Shown: piece after piece, positions 33,698-43,220 of the stretch
Layout of the letters: each line of letters opens with the position of its first letter
Position numbering within the stretch: position 1 is the first letter of the stretch
Source: Bacteroidales bacterium
GTDB lineage: Bacteria > Bacteroidota > Bacteroidia > Bacteroidales > UBA932
Direction of reading: 5' to 3'
Length of the DNA: 64,000 bases
NCBI GenBank assembly: GCA_017442315.1
Contig: JAFRZX010000101.1
Coordinates: 41,317-105,316 of the forward strand
The notes under the pieces: model-generated
What the model saw: only the letters and a program-made list of their open reading frames with translations
Told to the model about the DNA's origin: nothing
The model's database searches: none
Translations under genes and position numbers: made by a program

Positions 33698-36600
33698 ATG
33701 GCAAATGAAAAGAAATTCGTCACTTGTGACGGTAACTGGGCAGCAGCGCACATTGCCTACCTATTCAGCGAGCATGCAGCGATCTACCCTATTACCCCTT
33801 CATCAACCATGGCCGAATATGTTGATGAATGGGCAGCTCAAGGTAAGAAGAACCTCTTCGGAGAAGTCGTAAAGGTTACGGAAATGCAAAGTGAAGGTGG
33901 TGCAGCTGGAGCTGTACACGGATCGCTTCAGGCCGGAGCCCTCACTACGACATTCACAGCTTCACAGGGTCTTCTCCTGATGATTCCGAACATGTATAAG
34001 ATTGCAGGAGAGCTCCTTCCGACTGTCTTCCACGTATCAGCCAGAGCGCTCGCATCCCATGCACTTTCTATATTCGGAGACCATCAGGACGTGATGGCAT
34101 GTCGCCAGACTGGATTCTCAATGTTAGCATCAGCTTCTGTACAGGAAGCTCTCGACATGGCAGCTGTCGCTCATCTTGCAGCCATAAAATCAAGCGTTCC
34201 TTTCCTCCATTTCTTTGACGGTTTCCGTACTTCACACGAAATACAGAAAATTGAACTGATTGATGAGAATGCTCTCAAGGGAATGGTCAGCACAAAGTCA
34301 CTTGCAAGATTCCGCGCAAAGGCACTTTCTCCTGACTCACCTGTCACACGCGGTACTGCACAGAATGCAGACGTATACTTCCAGGCACGTGAGGCATGCA
34401 ACGCATATTATGATGCTGTTCCAGACATTGTTGCACGCTATATGGGCGAAATCAGCGAACTTACAGGACGCGAATATCGTCCGTTTGATTATTATGGAGA
34501 TCCTGAAGCAGAGAACGTTATCGTTGCAATGGGATCCGTTACAGAAACAATCAAGGAAACAATCGATTACCTGGGGGCTCAGGGCAAGAAGGCTGGTCTT
34601 ATGATCGTACGCCTCTACAGACCTTTCTCAGCAAAATACTTCATGAAGGCTCTTCCTAAGAGTGTCAAGAGAATTGCCGTACTTGACAGGACAAAGGAAC
34701 CGGGAGCACTTGGAGAACCTCTGTTCCTCGACATAAAGACTCTGTTCCAGGGAACAGAAAATGCACCTCTGGTAATAGGCGGACGCTATGGACTTTCATC
34801 AAAGGACACAACGCCAGCACAGATTGTTTCCGTATACGAGAATCTCGCAATGAGCGAACCTAAGGATGGATTCACAATTGGTATTGTTGATGATCTTACA
34901 TTCAAGTCTCTGCCACAGAAGGAAGAATTTTCTATTGTAAAGCCTGGCACTACTGAATGTAAATTCTACGGACTCGGCTCTGACGGTACAGTAGGTGCCA
35001 ATAAGAATACCATCAAGATCATCGGCGAACATACACCTAAATACTGTCAGGCATATTTCGACTATGATTCAAAGAAATCAGGAGGATACACTTGTTCGCA
35101 CCTCCGTTTCGGAGATCTCCCGATCAAGGCTCCATACCTGGTAGGAACACCGGATTTCGTCGCATGCCACGTACCGTCATATCTTACTAAATACGACGTG
35201 CTCAAGGGCATCAAAGAGAACGGAACACTCCTCTTGAACAGCATCTGGGATGAGGAAGAGACCCTCAAGAGAATTCCTGACCATGTAAAGGCTGTCATCG
35301 GCAGGAAGAACATAACACTGTACATCATCAACGCGACAAAGATTGCCTCTGAGATCGGACTCGGAGGACGCACCAACACTATCCTTCAGTCAGCATTCTT
35401 CAAGATTACAGGTATCATTCCATACGAGGAAGCTGTAGATTACATGAAGAAGGCTATTGTGAAGAGTTACGGTAAGAAGGGTGAACACATCGTCAACATG
35501 AACTATGCAGCCGTTGACAGAGGTGGTGAATACACCAAGGTTGAGATTCCTGCAGACTGGAAGGATATAACCGCAAAATTCGAGAATCCGAATAAGGACC
35601 GTCTGGCTCCTGAGTTTGTAAAGAACATCGCTGACATCGTTAATGCACAGGCTGGAGACATTCTCCCTGTAAGTGCATTCAAGGATCTGGCTGACGGCAC
35701 TATCCCTGCAGGCACGACAGCTTACGAAAAGCGTGGCGTTGCAGTGAACGTTCCTGAGTGGCAGGCCGACAAATGTATCCAGTGTAACAACTGTGCATTC
35801 GTCTGCCCTCACGCAGCAATCCGTCCGTTCCTCCTCACCGACGAAGAGGCAGCAGCTGCTCCTGCAGGCGTGAAGCTCCAGCAGGGCAAGGCAGTGTTCA
35901 AGGATTACAAATTCGGCATCAGCGTATCAGTGCTCGACTGTACAGGCTGCGGCAACTGTGCTGACGTATGTCCTTCGAAGGAGAAGGCTCTCATCATGAA
36001 GCCGCTCGGAACCCAGGAGGCAGAACAGGCAAACTTCGACTACCTCAATGCACACGTAGGATACAAGGACAATGTACAGCCTAAGACCGGCAACATCAAG
36101 AACGCACAGTTCGCTCAGCCTCTCTTCGAGTTCTCAGGAGCTTGCGCCGGCTGCGGTGAAACTCCATACATCAAGACAATCACCCAACTCTTCGGTGACC
36201 ACATGATGATTGCAAATGCTACCGGATGTTCTTCAATCTACGGTGCATCATTCCCGGCAGCGCCTTACTGCAAGAACGCTGACGGCCATGGACCGGCTTG
36301 GGCAAACTCTCTATTCGAGGACTTCTGCGAATTCGGTCTCGGTATGAAGCTCGGTTCTGACAGGGCAAGAATGACCGTAGGCAAGCTCATGGAGCAGGGA
36401 CTGAGCTGCACATGCTGCACAGACGAGATGAAGGCGCTCTTCACTCAGTGGCTCGAAAACAAGAACGATGCTAAGGTTACGCGCGAGGTTGCTGACAAGC
36501 TCATTCCTCTCTGCGAGGGTTGCGGATGCGACGTATGCAAGGGTCTCGTCGAGTACAAGACATTCATCCCTGCACGCAGTCAGTGGATCATCGGCGGTGA

Positions 36601-37222
36601 CGGTGCATCGTATGACATCGGATATGGCGGACTCGACCACGTGCTTGCTTCGGGTGAGAATGTAAACATCCTCGTTCTTGATACAGAGGTATATTCCAAT
36701 ACAGGTGGACAGTCATCCAAGGCAACTCCTGCAGGTGCAATAGCCAAGTTTGCAGCATCAGGAAAGCGTGTACGTAAGAAAGATCTCGGTATGATGGCGA
36801 TGAGCTACGGATATGTTTACGTTGCGCAGGTTGCAATGGGAGCATCTCCTGCACAGTATTTCAACGCAATCAAGGAGGCAGAGGCATACGATGGACCTTC
36901 ACTCATCATCGCTTACGCTCCATGTATCAACCACGGTCTGAAGGCAGGAATGGGTCTCAGCCAGAGAGAGGAGAAACTTGCAGTGGAATGCGGATACTGG
37001 CATCTATACAGGTACAACCCTGCTCTTGAAGGCACAGAGAAGAATCCGTTCACTCTCGACAGCAAGGAACCGGATTGGAGCAAGTTCCAGGACTTCCTGA
37101 AGGGAGAGGTTCGTTTTGCATCACTCTACAAGATGTATCCTGATTCAGCTGAAGAACTTCTGCAGAAGACAGAGGAGTTCGCAAAGCTTCGCCTTGAAAC
37201 TTACAAGAGACTTGCAAAATAA
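33698..37222 (+). CDS. nifJ: Pyruvate:ferredoxin (flavodoxin) oxidoreductase
   Basis: The 1,174-residue single-chain enzyme shows the standard domain order. It starts with the pyrimidine-binding domain (YPITPSSTMAEYVDEWAAQG), continues with domains II-IV, then has two ferredoxin-type [4Fe-4S] motifs (CIQCNNCAFVCP and CTGCGNCADVCP). The TPP domain follows, with CAGCGETPY, GDGASYDIGYGGLDHVLASG and LDTEVYSNTGGQ. It oxidises pyruvate to acetyl-CoA, CO2 and reduced ferredoxin, the central step in anaerobic Bacteroidota. Codon choice is richer in G/C-ending codons than in the neighbours, as expected for high expression. It is followed after 2 bp by an esterase gene. Confidence 0.98.
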   Translation: MANEKKFVTCDGNWAAAHIAYLFSEHAAIYPITPSSTMAEYVDEWAAQGKKNLFGEVVKVTEMQSEGGAAGAVHGSLQAGALTTTFTASQGLLLMIPNMYKIAGELLPTVFHVSARALASHALSIFGDHQDVMACRQTGFSMLASASVQEALDMAAVAHLAAIKSSVPFLHFFDGFRTSHEIQKIELIDENALKGMVSTKSLARFRAKALSPDSPVTRGTAQNADVYFQAREACNAYYDAVPDIVARYMGEISELTGREYRPFDYYGDPEAENVIVAMGSVTETIKETIDYLGAQGKKAGLMIVRLYRPFSAKYFMKALPKSVKRIAVLDRTKEPGALGEPLFLDIKTLFQGTENAPLVIGGRYGLSSKDTTPAQIVSVYENLAMSEPKDGFTIGIVDDLTFKSLPQKEEFSIVKPGTTECKFYGLGSDGTVGANKNTIKIIGEHTPKYCQAYFDYDSKKSGGYTCSHLRFGDLPIKAPYLVGTPDFVACHVPSYLTKYDVLKGIKENGTLLLNSIWDEEETLKRIPDHVKAVIGRKNITLYIINATKIASEIGLGGRTNTILQSAFFKITGIIPYEEAVDYMKKAIVKSYGKKGEHIVNMNYAAVDRGGEYTKVEIPADWKDITAKFENPNKDRLAPEFVKNIADIVNAQAGDILPVSAFKDLADGTIPAGTTAYEKRGVAVNVPEWQADKCIQCNNCAFVCPHAAIRPFLLTDEEAAAAPAGVKLQQGKAVFKDYKFGISVSVLDCTGCGNCADVCPSKEKALIMKPLGTQEAEQANFDYLNAHVGYKDNVQPKTGNIKNAQFAQPLFEFSGACAGCGETPYIKTITQLFGDHMMIANATGCSSIYGASFPAAPYCKNADGHGPAWANSLFEDFCEFGLGMKLGSDRARMTVGKLMEQGLSCTCCTDEMKALFTQWLENKNDAKVTREVADKLIPLCEGCGCDVCKGLVEYKTFIPARSQWIIGGDGASYDIGYGGLDHVLASGENVNILVLDTEVYSNTGGQSSKATPAGAIAKFAASGKRVRKKDLGMMAMSYGYVYVAQVAMGASPAQYFNAIKEAEAYDGPSLIIAYAPCINHGLKAGMGLSQREEKLAVECGYWHLYRYNPALEGTEKNPFTLDSKEPDWSKFQDFLKGEVRFASLYKMYPDSAEELLQKTEEFAKLRLETYKRLAK

Positions 37223-37224
37223 CA

Positions 37225-38202
37225 ATGAACATATCTAAGATCCTTTTTGCGACAGCTGCAAGCATTATTGCAGCTGTCGCTGCATACTCTCAGCCAAGAA
37301 CGGAACTGAAACCTGACGAAACCGTACTGCTGTATGCTGATTCATTCGACGGGAATACAGATAATGTATATGCTGACAAGATATCGTATGCCGGCTTCCA
37401 GATCAAGGAAAAGAATGATCTGACAGGACCGGAGAAGATAACAAAACACGGAGGCATATCAAATATATCCGATCTTGCAAGAATCGACATCTATTTCCCA
37501 GAATCCCCGAACGGACAGATGGTGGTGGTCTGTCCAGGCGGTGGATATGCAAATGTATCCTCATATAATGAAGGAGTATACGTAGCGCAGTGGATGACAG
37601 ATAGAGGAATAACTGTAGCCGTAGTCAAATACAGACTGCCTAACGGACACTGTGAAATTCCTCATACAGATGTAGAGAATGCCTTCAGGTATTGCCGCAG
37701 ACATGCATGTGACTGGGGTATAGACCAGATAGGTATAATGGGATTCTCGGCAGGTGGACATCTTGCCGCCACTGCATCCACCATGTGGACAGAAGAGCAG
37801 ACAAGGCCCGATTTTTCTATACTTATCTACCCTGTCATCACTATGGAACCAGGTATCACACATAAAGGAACCAGAATAAACCTGATTACAGAAAAGGCTA
37901 TGTGGCAAGAACACGTATCGGAAAAATATTCACTTGAGAATCAGGTGACGAGATTTACACCTCCTACATTCCTAGCCCTCTGCTCTGATGACTTTGTAGT
38001 TCCAGCCGAAAACAGTCTAAGATATTACAACAAACTGATAGACAATGATGTGCCTGCAGAAATGCACATCTATCCATCCGGTGGTCATGGCTGGGGATTC
38101 AAATCAGCAAAATTCAGGCAGACATCACAAGATCCTCTTGAATATGCAAGAGAGGAATTTGAGACATCCCTGGCAAGATGGCTGAAAAATATCAGGAAAT
38201 AA
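37225..38202 (+). CDS. Secreted alpha/beta-hydrolase (acetyl-esterase-like)
   Basis: The 325-residue protein has a signal peptide (about 1-22, ending AAYSQ). The hydrolase core shows an oxyanion loop (VVVCPGGGYANVS), the nucleophile motif GFSAGGHLAAT (about 175), an aspartate in LCSDDFVVPAENS and a histidine in GGHGWGF. This matches the BD-FAE/Axe family that removes acetyl groups from plant or host glycans. It sits two bases behind nifJ but probably has no functional link with it. Its 3' end overlaps the convergent LysR gene by 11 bp. Confidence 0.88.
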   Translation: MNISKILFATAASIIAAVAAYSQPRTELKPDETVLLYADSFDGNTDNVYADKISYAGFQIKEKNDLTGPEKITKHGGISNISDLARIDIYFPESPNGQMVVVCPGGGYANVSSYNEGVYVAQWMTDRGITVAVVKYRLPNGHCEIPHTDVENAFRYCRRHACDWGIDQIGIMGFSAGGHLAATASTMWTEEQTRPDFSILIYPVITMEPGITHKGTRINLITEKAMWQEHVSEKYSLENQVTRFTPPTFLALCSDDFVVPAENSLRYYNKLIDNDVPAEMHIYPSGGHGWGFKSAKFRQTSQDPLEYAREEFETSLARWLKNIRK

Positions 38203-38794
38203 GGAACGACTTAAGGATACGATACAATTCAGTACACGAGAATACTGCAGAAGGCTGAAATATCAGATCCATACAGAATGTCTTTTGATGGGCGGACGAA
38301 TGTCCGTCCTTATTTATTTCAGGCATAAGGGAAACATTCAAACGGGCAACAACCTCCTGAAGAGGATCATCTGGAGAGGCATCATCGGACCGGAGGAAAA
38401 TCCTCAGATCGGCATCTTCAAACATGACACGCTCAAATCTGACATCAGGATGTACGATGGAGAACTTCTCAAGGAACGGAGCTATCAACCAGTTATAAAC
38501 CTCCTCCGATACTGAAAGTCGGACCAGCGACGGCTTTAAACGCGAAAACATCACATCAAGGGAGGAACATGCTGAAAGTACTGTTTCGGCATAATCTTTG
38601 AAAACAATCCCCGCCGATGTAAGATTAACCTCGCCTCGAAGCCTTTCAAAAAGCTTTATGCCGGTCAATCTCTCAAGTTCAGCAACATTTTGACTGACTG
38701 CCGGTTGAGAAACACCTAAAACAGCTGCAGCCTTGGTAAAGCTGTTTTCAGAAGCAACAGCCATAAATACCTTCAATCTGAAATCCTCCAACAT
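38192..38794 (-). CDS. Short LysR-type transcriptional regulator
   Basis: From the ATG at 38794 the protein begins MLEDFRLKVFMAVASENSFT and has 200 residues. The LysR winged helix is complete (TKAAAVLGVSQPAVSQNVAE), but the effector domain is only about 115 residues instead of about 200, so the second sub-domain is missing. I see no frameshift, so it may be a naturally short form. Earlier ATGs at 38812 and 38803 lie within or at the start of the predicted promoter. It is divergent from the M16 peptidase gene and may regulate it. Confidence 0.8.
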   Translation of the reverse strand: MLEDFRLKVFMAVASENSFTKAAAVLGVSQPAVSQNVAELERLTGIKLFERLRGEVNLTSAGIVFKDYAETVLSACSSLDVMFSRLKPSLVRLSVSEEVYNWLIAPFLEKFSIVHPDVRFERVMFEDADLRIFLRSDDASPDDPLQEVVARLNVSLMPEINKDGHSSAHQKTFCMDLIFQPSAVFSCTELYRILKSFLIS

Positions 38795-38809
38795 ATCATG
38801 CATTTTGAA

Positions 38810-38849
38810 CAAATATACGACATTTTCCTCAAAATTATATGTATATTTG
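38810..38849. promoter_or_regulatory. Divergent promoters of the LysR and M16 peptidase genes
   Basis: CAAATATA at 38810-38817 reads TATATTTG on the minus strand, and TATATTTG at 38842-38849 is on the plus strand. The two -7 elements are about 25 bp apart, so one bound regulator could affect both directions. Confidence 0.6.
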
Positions 38850-38921
38850 TAACTTATATATATTATAACAGCGCAAAAAAATCAATAGCGGAACTGATAT
38901 AAACAATATAATTCAAAGACT

Positions 38922-41720
38922 ATGAAACGTTTATTTATCTTTATTGCTGCCATTATAGCCGCAACCACGACGTTTGGTCAGACTCCCCTTCCAAATGATC
39001 CTGCCGTAAGAGTAGGAAAACTCGACAACGGGATGACCTATTACATTCGTCATAACGACCAGCCTGCACAAAGAGCTGAATTCTATCTTGCCACAGATGT
39101 TGGTGCTTTTCAGGAAACTGACGATCAGGATGGTCTTGCACATTTCCTTGAGCACATGTGCTTCAACGGTACAAAGAACTTTCCTGGAAAAACACTCTTG
39201 AACTGGTTGCAGAGCATAGGGGCGGAATTCGGAAGAAACATCAATGCATCGACAGGCTTCGAGCAGACACAATACATGCTCAACAACATCCCTATCGTTA
39301 GGGAAAGCATAATAGACTCATGTCTTCTCATCATGCATGACTACTCACACTTTGTGACATGCAATCCGGAAGAGATTGATGCCGAGAGAGGTGTCATCCT
39401 TGAAGAAAGAAGAACAAGAAGGGATGCAGGATGGAGAATGTTTGAAAAATCACTCCCATATTACTATGGAGATACTCCATACGCTAGAAGGACGCTTATC
39501 GGAGGAGAGGAGCAGTTGAAGACATTCGCATATGAAAGTCTCACAAATTTCTACCACACATGGTATCGTCCTGATATGCAGGCCCTTATCGTAGTAGGAG
39601 ATGTAGACGTCGATCAGATTGAATCCAAAATCAAAAGCATATTCAGCGACATCCCGGCTCCTGAAGTACCGACTCAGAAAGTACTCCACAAGATTGCCGA
39701 TAATGTAGAGCCTGTCATCGGTATCATCACAGATCCTGAAGCGCAGACATCATCTATTGAAGTGGTGTGGAAGAGCGAACCAATGCCTAAGGAGCTCATG
39801 AATACAGACCTTGCATACATCACAGAACTGATGAAGGGATATATCGGTACAATCATGAGGGAACGTTTCAACGACATCACGGCACAGCCTGATGCACCGT
39901 TCCTTAGTGGAAGTCTGTATATAGGCAATCTTTGCTACTCATGCGATGCGACATTCGGAACCGTACGTTTCAAAGATGGTGAAGCCATCAATGCATTCAC
40001 GGCATTCATGACCGAAATAGAAAAAATGAAGAGATACGGTTTCACTGAAGGTGAAGTCCAGAGAGCAAAGGAGAATATAATAAGCGCATATGAGAAGGCT
40101 GCTGAGGCAGCAGCTACACGCAAGAATGCTGAGCTTGTGCGCCCACTGATCAACAACTTCTATAAGAATGAGCCTTTCCTTGATCCGCAGATGGAACTTT
40201 CACTTGTGCAGCAGATCTGCAATCAGGTAATCAGCGCACCTGTACTCAATCAGGTTGCAGCACAGGTCATAACTGACGAAAACATGATTGTCCTGTTCAA
40301 CGGTCCTGAAAAGGAAGGTCTTGCAAACCCTACAAAAGAAGAACTCGCTTCTGTTCTGACTGCTGTTAGAAATGCTGAAATCGAGGCAAAAGCCGAAGAG
40401 ACCGTAAACGAGCCTCTCATCAGCGGAGATCTCAAGGGATCAAAAGTAAAGAAAGAGAAAAAGACTATATACGGAGCTACGGAATGGACACTTAAGAACG
40501 GAGTGAAAGTGGTCGTTCTTCCTACCGAGCACAAGAAGGATCAGGTATTGTTCACGCTTTCCCTTGACGGAGGAAAGAGCCTCATCGCTACAGAAGATAT
40601 GCCTTCATTCGAGCAAAACATATGGTCTGTATATCTTAGTAACAGCGGTGTATCCAGATTCTCCGGCACTCAGCTACCTAAGATGCTGGCTGGAAAGAAT
40701 GTCAGTGTAATGCCATACATCACTGAAGACCGTCACGGACTTCAGGGTCAGTGTACACCTAAGGATATAGAGACAGCTCTTCAGCTTGCATACCTTATGT
40801 TTACCGACCCTCGTTTTGATGAAGACGAATATCAGGCTGGCATCCAGCAATTGAAGGCAATCATTCCAAACATCACCAGCAACCCTGACTACCTCTTCCA
40901 GATAGAACTGAGCAAGACCCTTTACGATAACGATCCTCGTGCAGTCCAGCTCAGTGAAGAAATACTTTCAAAAGCAAACCTCGCAACCATCGAAAAGGTT
41001 TACCGCGAGCTGTTCAAAGATGCATCAGGTGCATTGGTAAGAATAGTTGGTAATGTGGATCTTGAGACACTTAAGCCGATGGTCGAGAAATATTTCGGTT
41101 CGCTTCCGAAAGGCAAGGTTGCAGATGAGGTCAACAAGGATAATCTTCTCTCATTTGCAAAGGGAGAAATCAACAAAACCATTGAAATACCAATGCAGAC
41201 TCCGAAGTCAACCGTATTTCAGCTTTACAGTGCCTACATGCCAGTAGACACCAAGACAGAGGTCGCACTTGAAGTAGCCAACTACATCCTCGACATGATT
41301 TATACCAAGACAATACGAGAGGAAGAAGGAGGTACATATGGAGTTGGTACAGCGATGGTAGCAGATAAATCACCTGTTGAAAGAGCGATCATACAGATTG
41401 CTTTTGATACAAATCCAGAACAGGCAGAAAAACTCACAGAACTTGCAGTCAAGGGACTGGAGGAACTTGCTAAGAATGGTCCGGAAGAAGATAAGTTCAA
41501 CATGGCGATAGAAAATCTTAAGAAGAATATCCCTGAATCACGCATAAGCAACTCATATTGGACAGGAAATATCCGTGATTTCTACAAGTATGGTGAGGAC
41601 AATGATGCAGAATATGAAGCTGCAGTCAACTCTGTTACCATAGAAGATGTTAAGAATGTACTCCAGGCTGTTCTTGCTCAGAACAACATGATACAGGTTA
41701 CATCTGTACCAAAGAACTAA
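38922..41720 (+). CDS. M16 family zinc peptidase (pitrilysin type, two tandem units)
   Basis: The 932-residue protein has a signal peptide (about 1-19, ending TTFGQ). The inverted zinc motif HFLEH is at 74-78 in GLAHFLEHMCFNGT, with the downstream glutamate in EEIDAERGVILEE. The second half repeats the M16 fold without the zinc motif (VLFTLSLDGGKSLIATED; later REEEGGTYGVGTAMV with the R/Y pair). Such periplasmic enzymes degrade peptides in an enclosed chamber. It is a single-gene unit with its own promoter and a strong terminator after it. Confidence 0.95.
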   Translation: MKRLFIFIAAIIAATTTFGQTPLPNDPAVRVGKLDNGMTYYIRHNDQPAQRAEFYLATDVGAFQETDDQDGLAHFLEHMCFNGTKNFPGKTLLNWLQSIGAEFGRNINASTGFEQTQYMLNNIPIVRESIIDSCLLIMHDYSHFVTCNPEEIDAERGVILEERRTRRDAGWRMFEKSLPYYYGDTPYARRTLIGGEEQLKTFAYESLTNFYHTWYRPDMQALIVVGDVDVDQIESKIKSIFSDIPAPEVPTQKVLHKIADNVEPVIGIITDPEAQTSSIEVVWKSEPMPKELMNTDLAYITELMKGYIGTIMRERFNDITAQPDAPFLSGSLYIGNLCYSCDATFGTVRFKDGEAINAFTAFMTEIEKMKRYGFTEGEVQRAKENIISAYEKAAEAAATRKNAELVRPLINNFYKNEPFLDPQMELSLVQQICNQVISAPVLNQVAAQVITDENMIVLFNGPEKEGLANPTKEELASVLTAVRNAEIEAKAEETVNEPLISGDLKGSKVKKEKKTIYGATEWTLKNGVKVVVLPTEHKKDQVLFTLSLDGGKSLIATEDMPSFEQNIWSVYLSNSGVSRFSGTQLPKMLAGKNVSVMPYITEDRHGLQGQCTPKDIETALQLAYLMFTDPRFDEDEYQAGIQQLKAIIPNITSNPDYLFQIELSKTLYDNDPRAVQLSEEILSKANLATIEKVYRELFKDASGALVRIVGNVDLETLKPMVEKYFGSLPKGKVADEVNKDNLLSFAKGEINKTIEIPMQTPKSTVFQLYSAYMPVDTKTEVALEVANYILDMIYTKTIREEEGGTYGVGTAMVADKSPVERAIIQIAFDTNPEQAEKLTELAVKGLEELAKNGPEEDKFNMAIENLKKNIPESRISNSYWTGNIRDFYKYGEDNDAEYEAAVNSVTIEDVKNVLQAVLAQNNMIQVTSVPKN

Positions 41721-41738
41721 AAGACGTACTACATAATG

Positions 41739-41770
41739 AATAAAGGCAGCCTGGAGGCTGCCTTTATTCA
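41739..41770. terminator. Bidirectional terminator between the M16 peptidase and ferredoxin genes
   Basis: GAATAAAGGCAGCC pairs with GGCTGCCTTTATTC around a TGGA loop, giving 14 perfect pairs flanked by A and T runs. It separates two convergent genes. Confidence 0.88.
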
Positions 41771-41791
41771 TTCATTACATTTGAATCAGGA

Positions 41792-41962
41792 TTATTCTCC
41801 TGGAACGATTGCACCCATAGGGCAAGCATCTGCACAAGTACCGCAGTCGATACATGCGTTAGGATCGATCACATAGATGTCACCCTCAGAGATAGCTCCT
41901 ACCGGGCACTCTGGCAGGCATGAACCACATGCTGCACAGTTTTCTGTAATTTTGTAAGCCAT
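41792..41962 (-). CDS. Small 2[4Fe-4S] ferredoxin
   Basis: This 56-residue ORF has two CxxCxxCxxxCP clusters: CAACGSCLPECPVGAI and CIDCGTCADACPMGAI. It starts MAYKITENC. It is the clostridial-type ferredoxin, the likely electron acceptor of the NifJ enzyme encoded nearby. It has its own promoter (minus-strand TAAATTTG at 42023-42030) and is terminated by the hairpin at 41739-41770. Confidence 0.96.
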   Translation of the reverse strand: MAYKITENCAACGSCLPECPVGAISEGDIYVIDPNACIDCGTCADACPMGAIVPGE

Positions 41963-42022
41963 TGTAGTATTAATTTAATTGTAAGTATAGTCTATAAAGA
42001 ACGTACCATGACATCCATTTTG

Positions 42023-42083
42023 CAAATTTAGTCATAAATTTTGATATTCAAATACAGAGATAGATTGATTTGTGCTATCTTTG
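42023..42083. promoter_or_regulatory. Divergent promoters of the ferredoxin and DUF1573 genes
   Basis: CAAATTTA at 42023-42030 is TAAATTTG on the minus strand (ferredoxin). TATCTTTG at 42076-42083 is the plus-strand -7 element for the DUF1573 gene. Transcription of the latter should start near 42089. Confidence 0.6.
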
Positions 42084-42092
42084 CGAGGACAT

Positions 42093-43205
42093 ATGAAGAA
42101 AAAATATATGAATATTTTTCGATATACAGCACTGATTCTGGCCATCATGCTACCTGCCACATCGGTTTTCTCACAGGAAAGGATAAGTGAGAATCTGGAA
42201 GTGGACAAGACCGTACATAACTTCGGAGACATACTGCTGGGCAGCGGTCCGGTAGGATGTACCTTTACTATAAAGAACATCGGTGATAAACCTGCCGTTA
42301 TATACAATGTGGTCACGACATGCGGATGTACAGACGTTCAGTGGACGGAAGAACCGATCAGACCCGGAGGACAGGGCAAGATAAGCGCAACGTACTCCAA
42401 CGATGAGGGTCCCTACCCTTTCGACAAGAATCTTACAGTATATGTATCAGATACGAAAAAACCGGTGATTCTCAAACTGAGAGGGATATCCACTGCAGAA
42501 AAGAAACCGCTTTCGGAACTATATCCTGTCCATTATGGTCCTTTGGCCTTCAGAGAAAGTAAGACAAAGTGCTGCAACATCGAACAAGGCAAAGAAAAGA
42601 GCGAGACACTGATTGCTGCCAACATATCGGACCGCCCGATAAGTGTAGGATTCAGAAATGTTTCAGATAACATGAGTGTGAATGTGTCTCCTAATCCTAT
42701 ACCGGCACAGAGCACAGCAGAAGTTACTTTCAGGATAAAGGCAGACAGAAACCTCTGGGGCAACAACACCTATATTGCCATACCGGTAATTGACGGTAAG
42801 TCATACAGCAACAATGAAGGCAATGAGGAATTATGCATCACAGCTTTCACTAAGGAGAATTTCGACAACCTTTCTCAGAAAGAGAAAGACAACGGGCCAA
42901 AACCCTTGTTCAAGGAGAGCACTTATTCTTTTGGAAAGGTAAAAAAAGGTCATACCATACATGCAGAGTTCCGATTCAGGAATGACGGCAAAGAATCATT
43001 TCGCGTATATAAAGCAGATGCTAACGCCTGCTGCTGGTCACATAGTGATATTCCTGTCACTGCACCAGGTGAGGAAGGAATACTGAGGGTGCATCTTGAG
43101 ACAGACAACTTTTCTGCAGGAGAACATCTCACAATCGTTACTCTTACCACCAATTCCCCATTAAGACCGATCATAAATCTTTTTATAGCCGGATTTATAG
43201 AATAA
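42093..43205 (+). CDS. DUF1573-containing secreted protein
   Basis: From the ATG at 42093 the protein begins MKKKYMNIFRYTALILAIML, a signal peptide ending near ATSVFSQ, and is about 370 residues long. Two DUF1573/ASH-like immunoglobulin domains are visible. The first has TVHNFGDILLGSGP and TTCGCTDVQWTEEPIRPG, with the typical CGC. The second has STYSFGKVKKGHTIHAEF and ANACCWSHSDIPVTAPGE. The ATG at 42108 is an equally possible start, because transcription begins only a few bases before 42093. The role is unknown. It is followed after 15 bp by a metal exporter gene. Confidence 0.85.
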   Translation: MKKKYMNIFRYTALILAIMLPATSVFSQERISENLEVDKTVHNFGDILLGSGPVGCTFTIKNIGDKPAVIYNVVTTCGCTDVQWTEEPIRPGGQGKISATYSNDEGPYPFDKNLTVYVSDTKKPVILKLRGISTAEKKPLSELYPVHYGPLAFRESKTKCCNIEQGKEKSETLIAANISDRPISVGFRNVSDNMSVNVSPNPIPAQSTAEVTFRIKADRNLWGNNTYIAIPVIDGKSYSNNEGNEELCITAFTKENFDNLSQKEKDNGPKPLFKESTYSFGKVKKGHTIHAEFRFRNDGKESFRVYKADANACCWSHSDIPVTAPGEEGILRVHLETDNFSAGEHLTIVTLTTNSPLRPIINLFIAGFIE

Positions 43206-43220
43206 GAAACATAACAAGAC

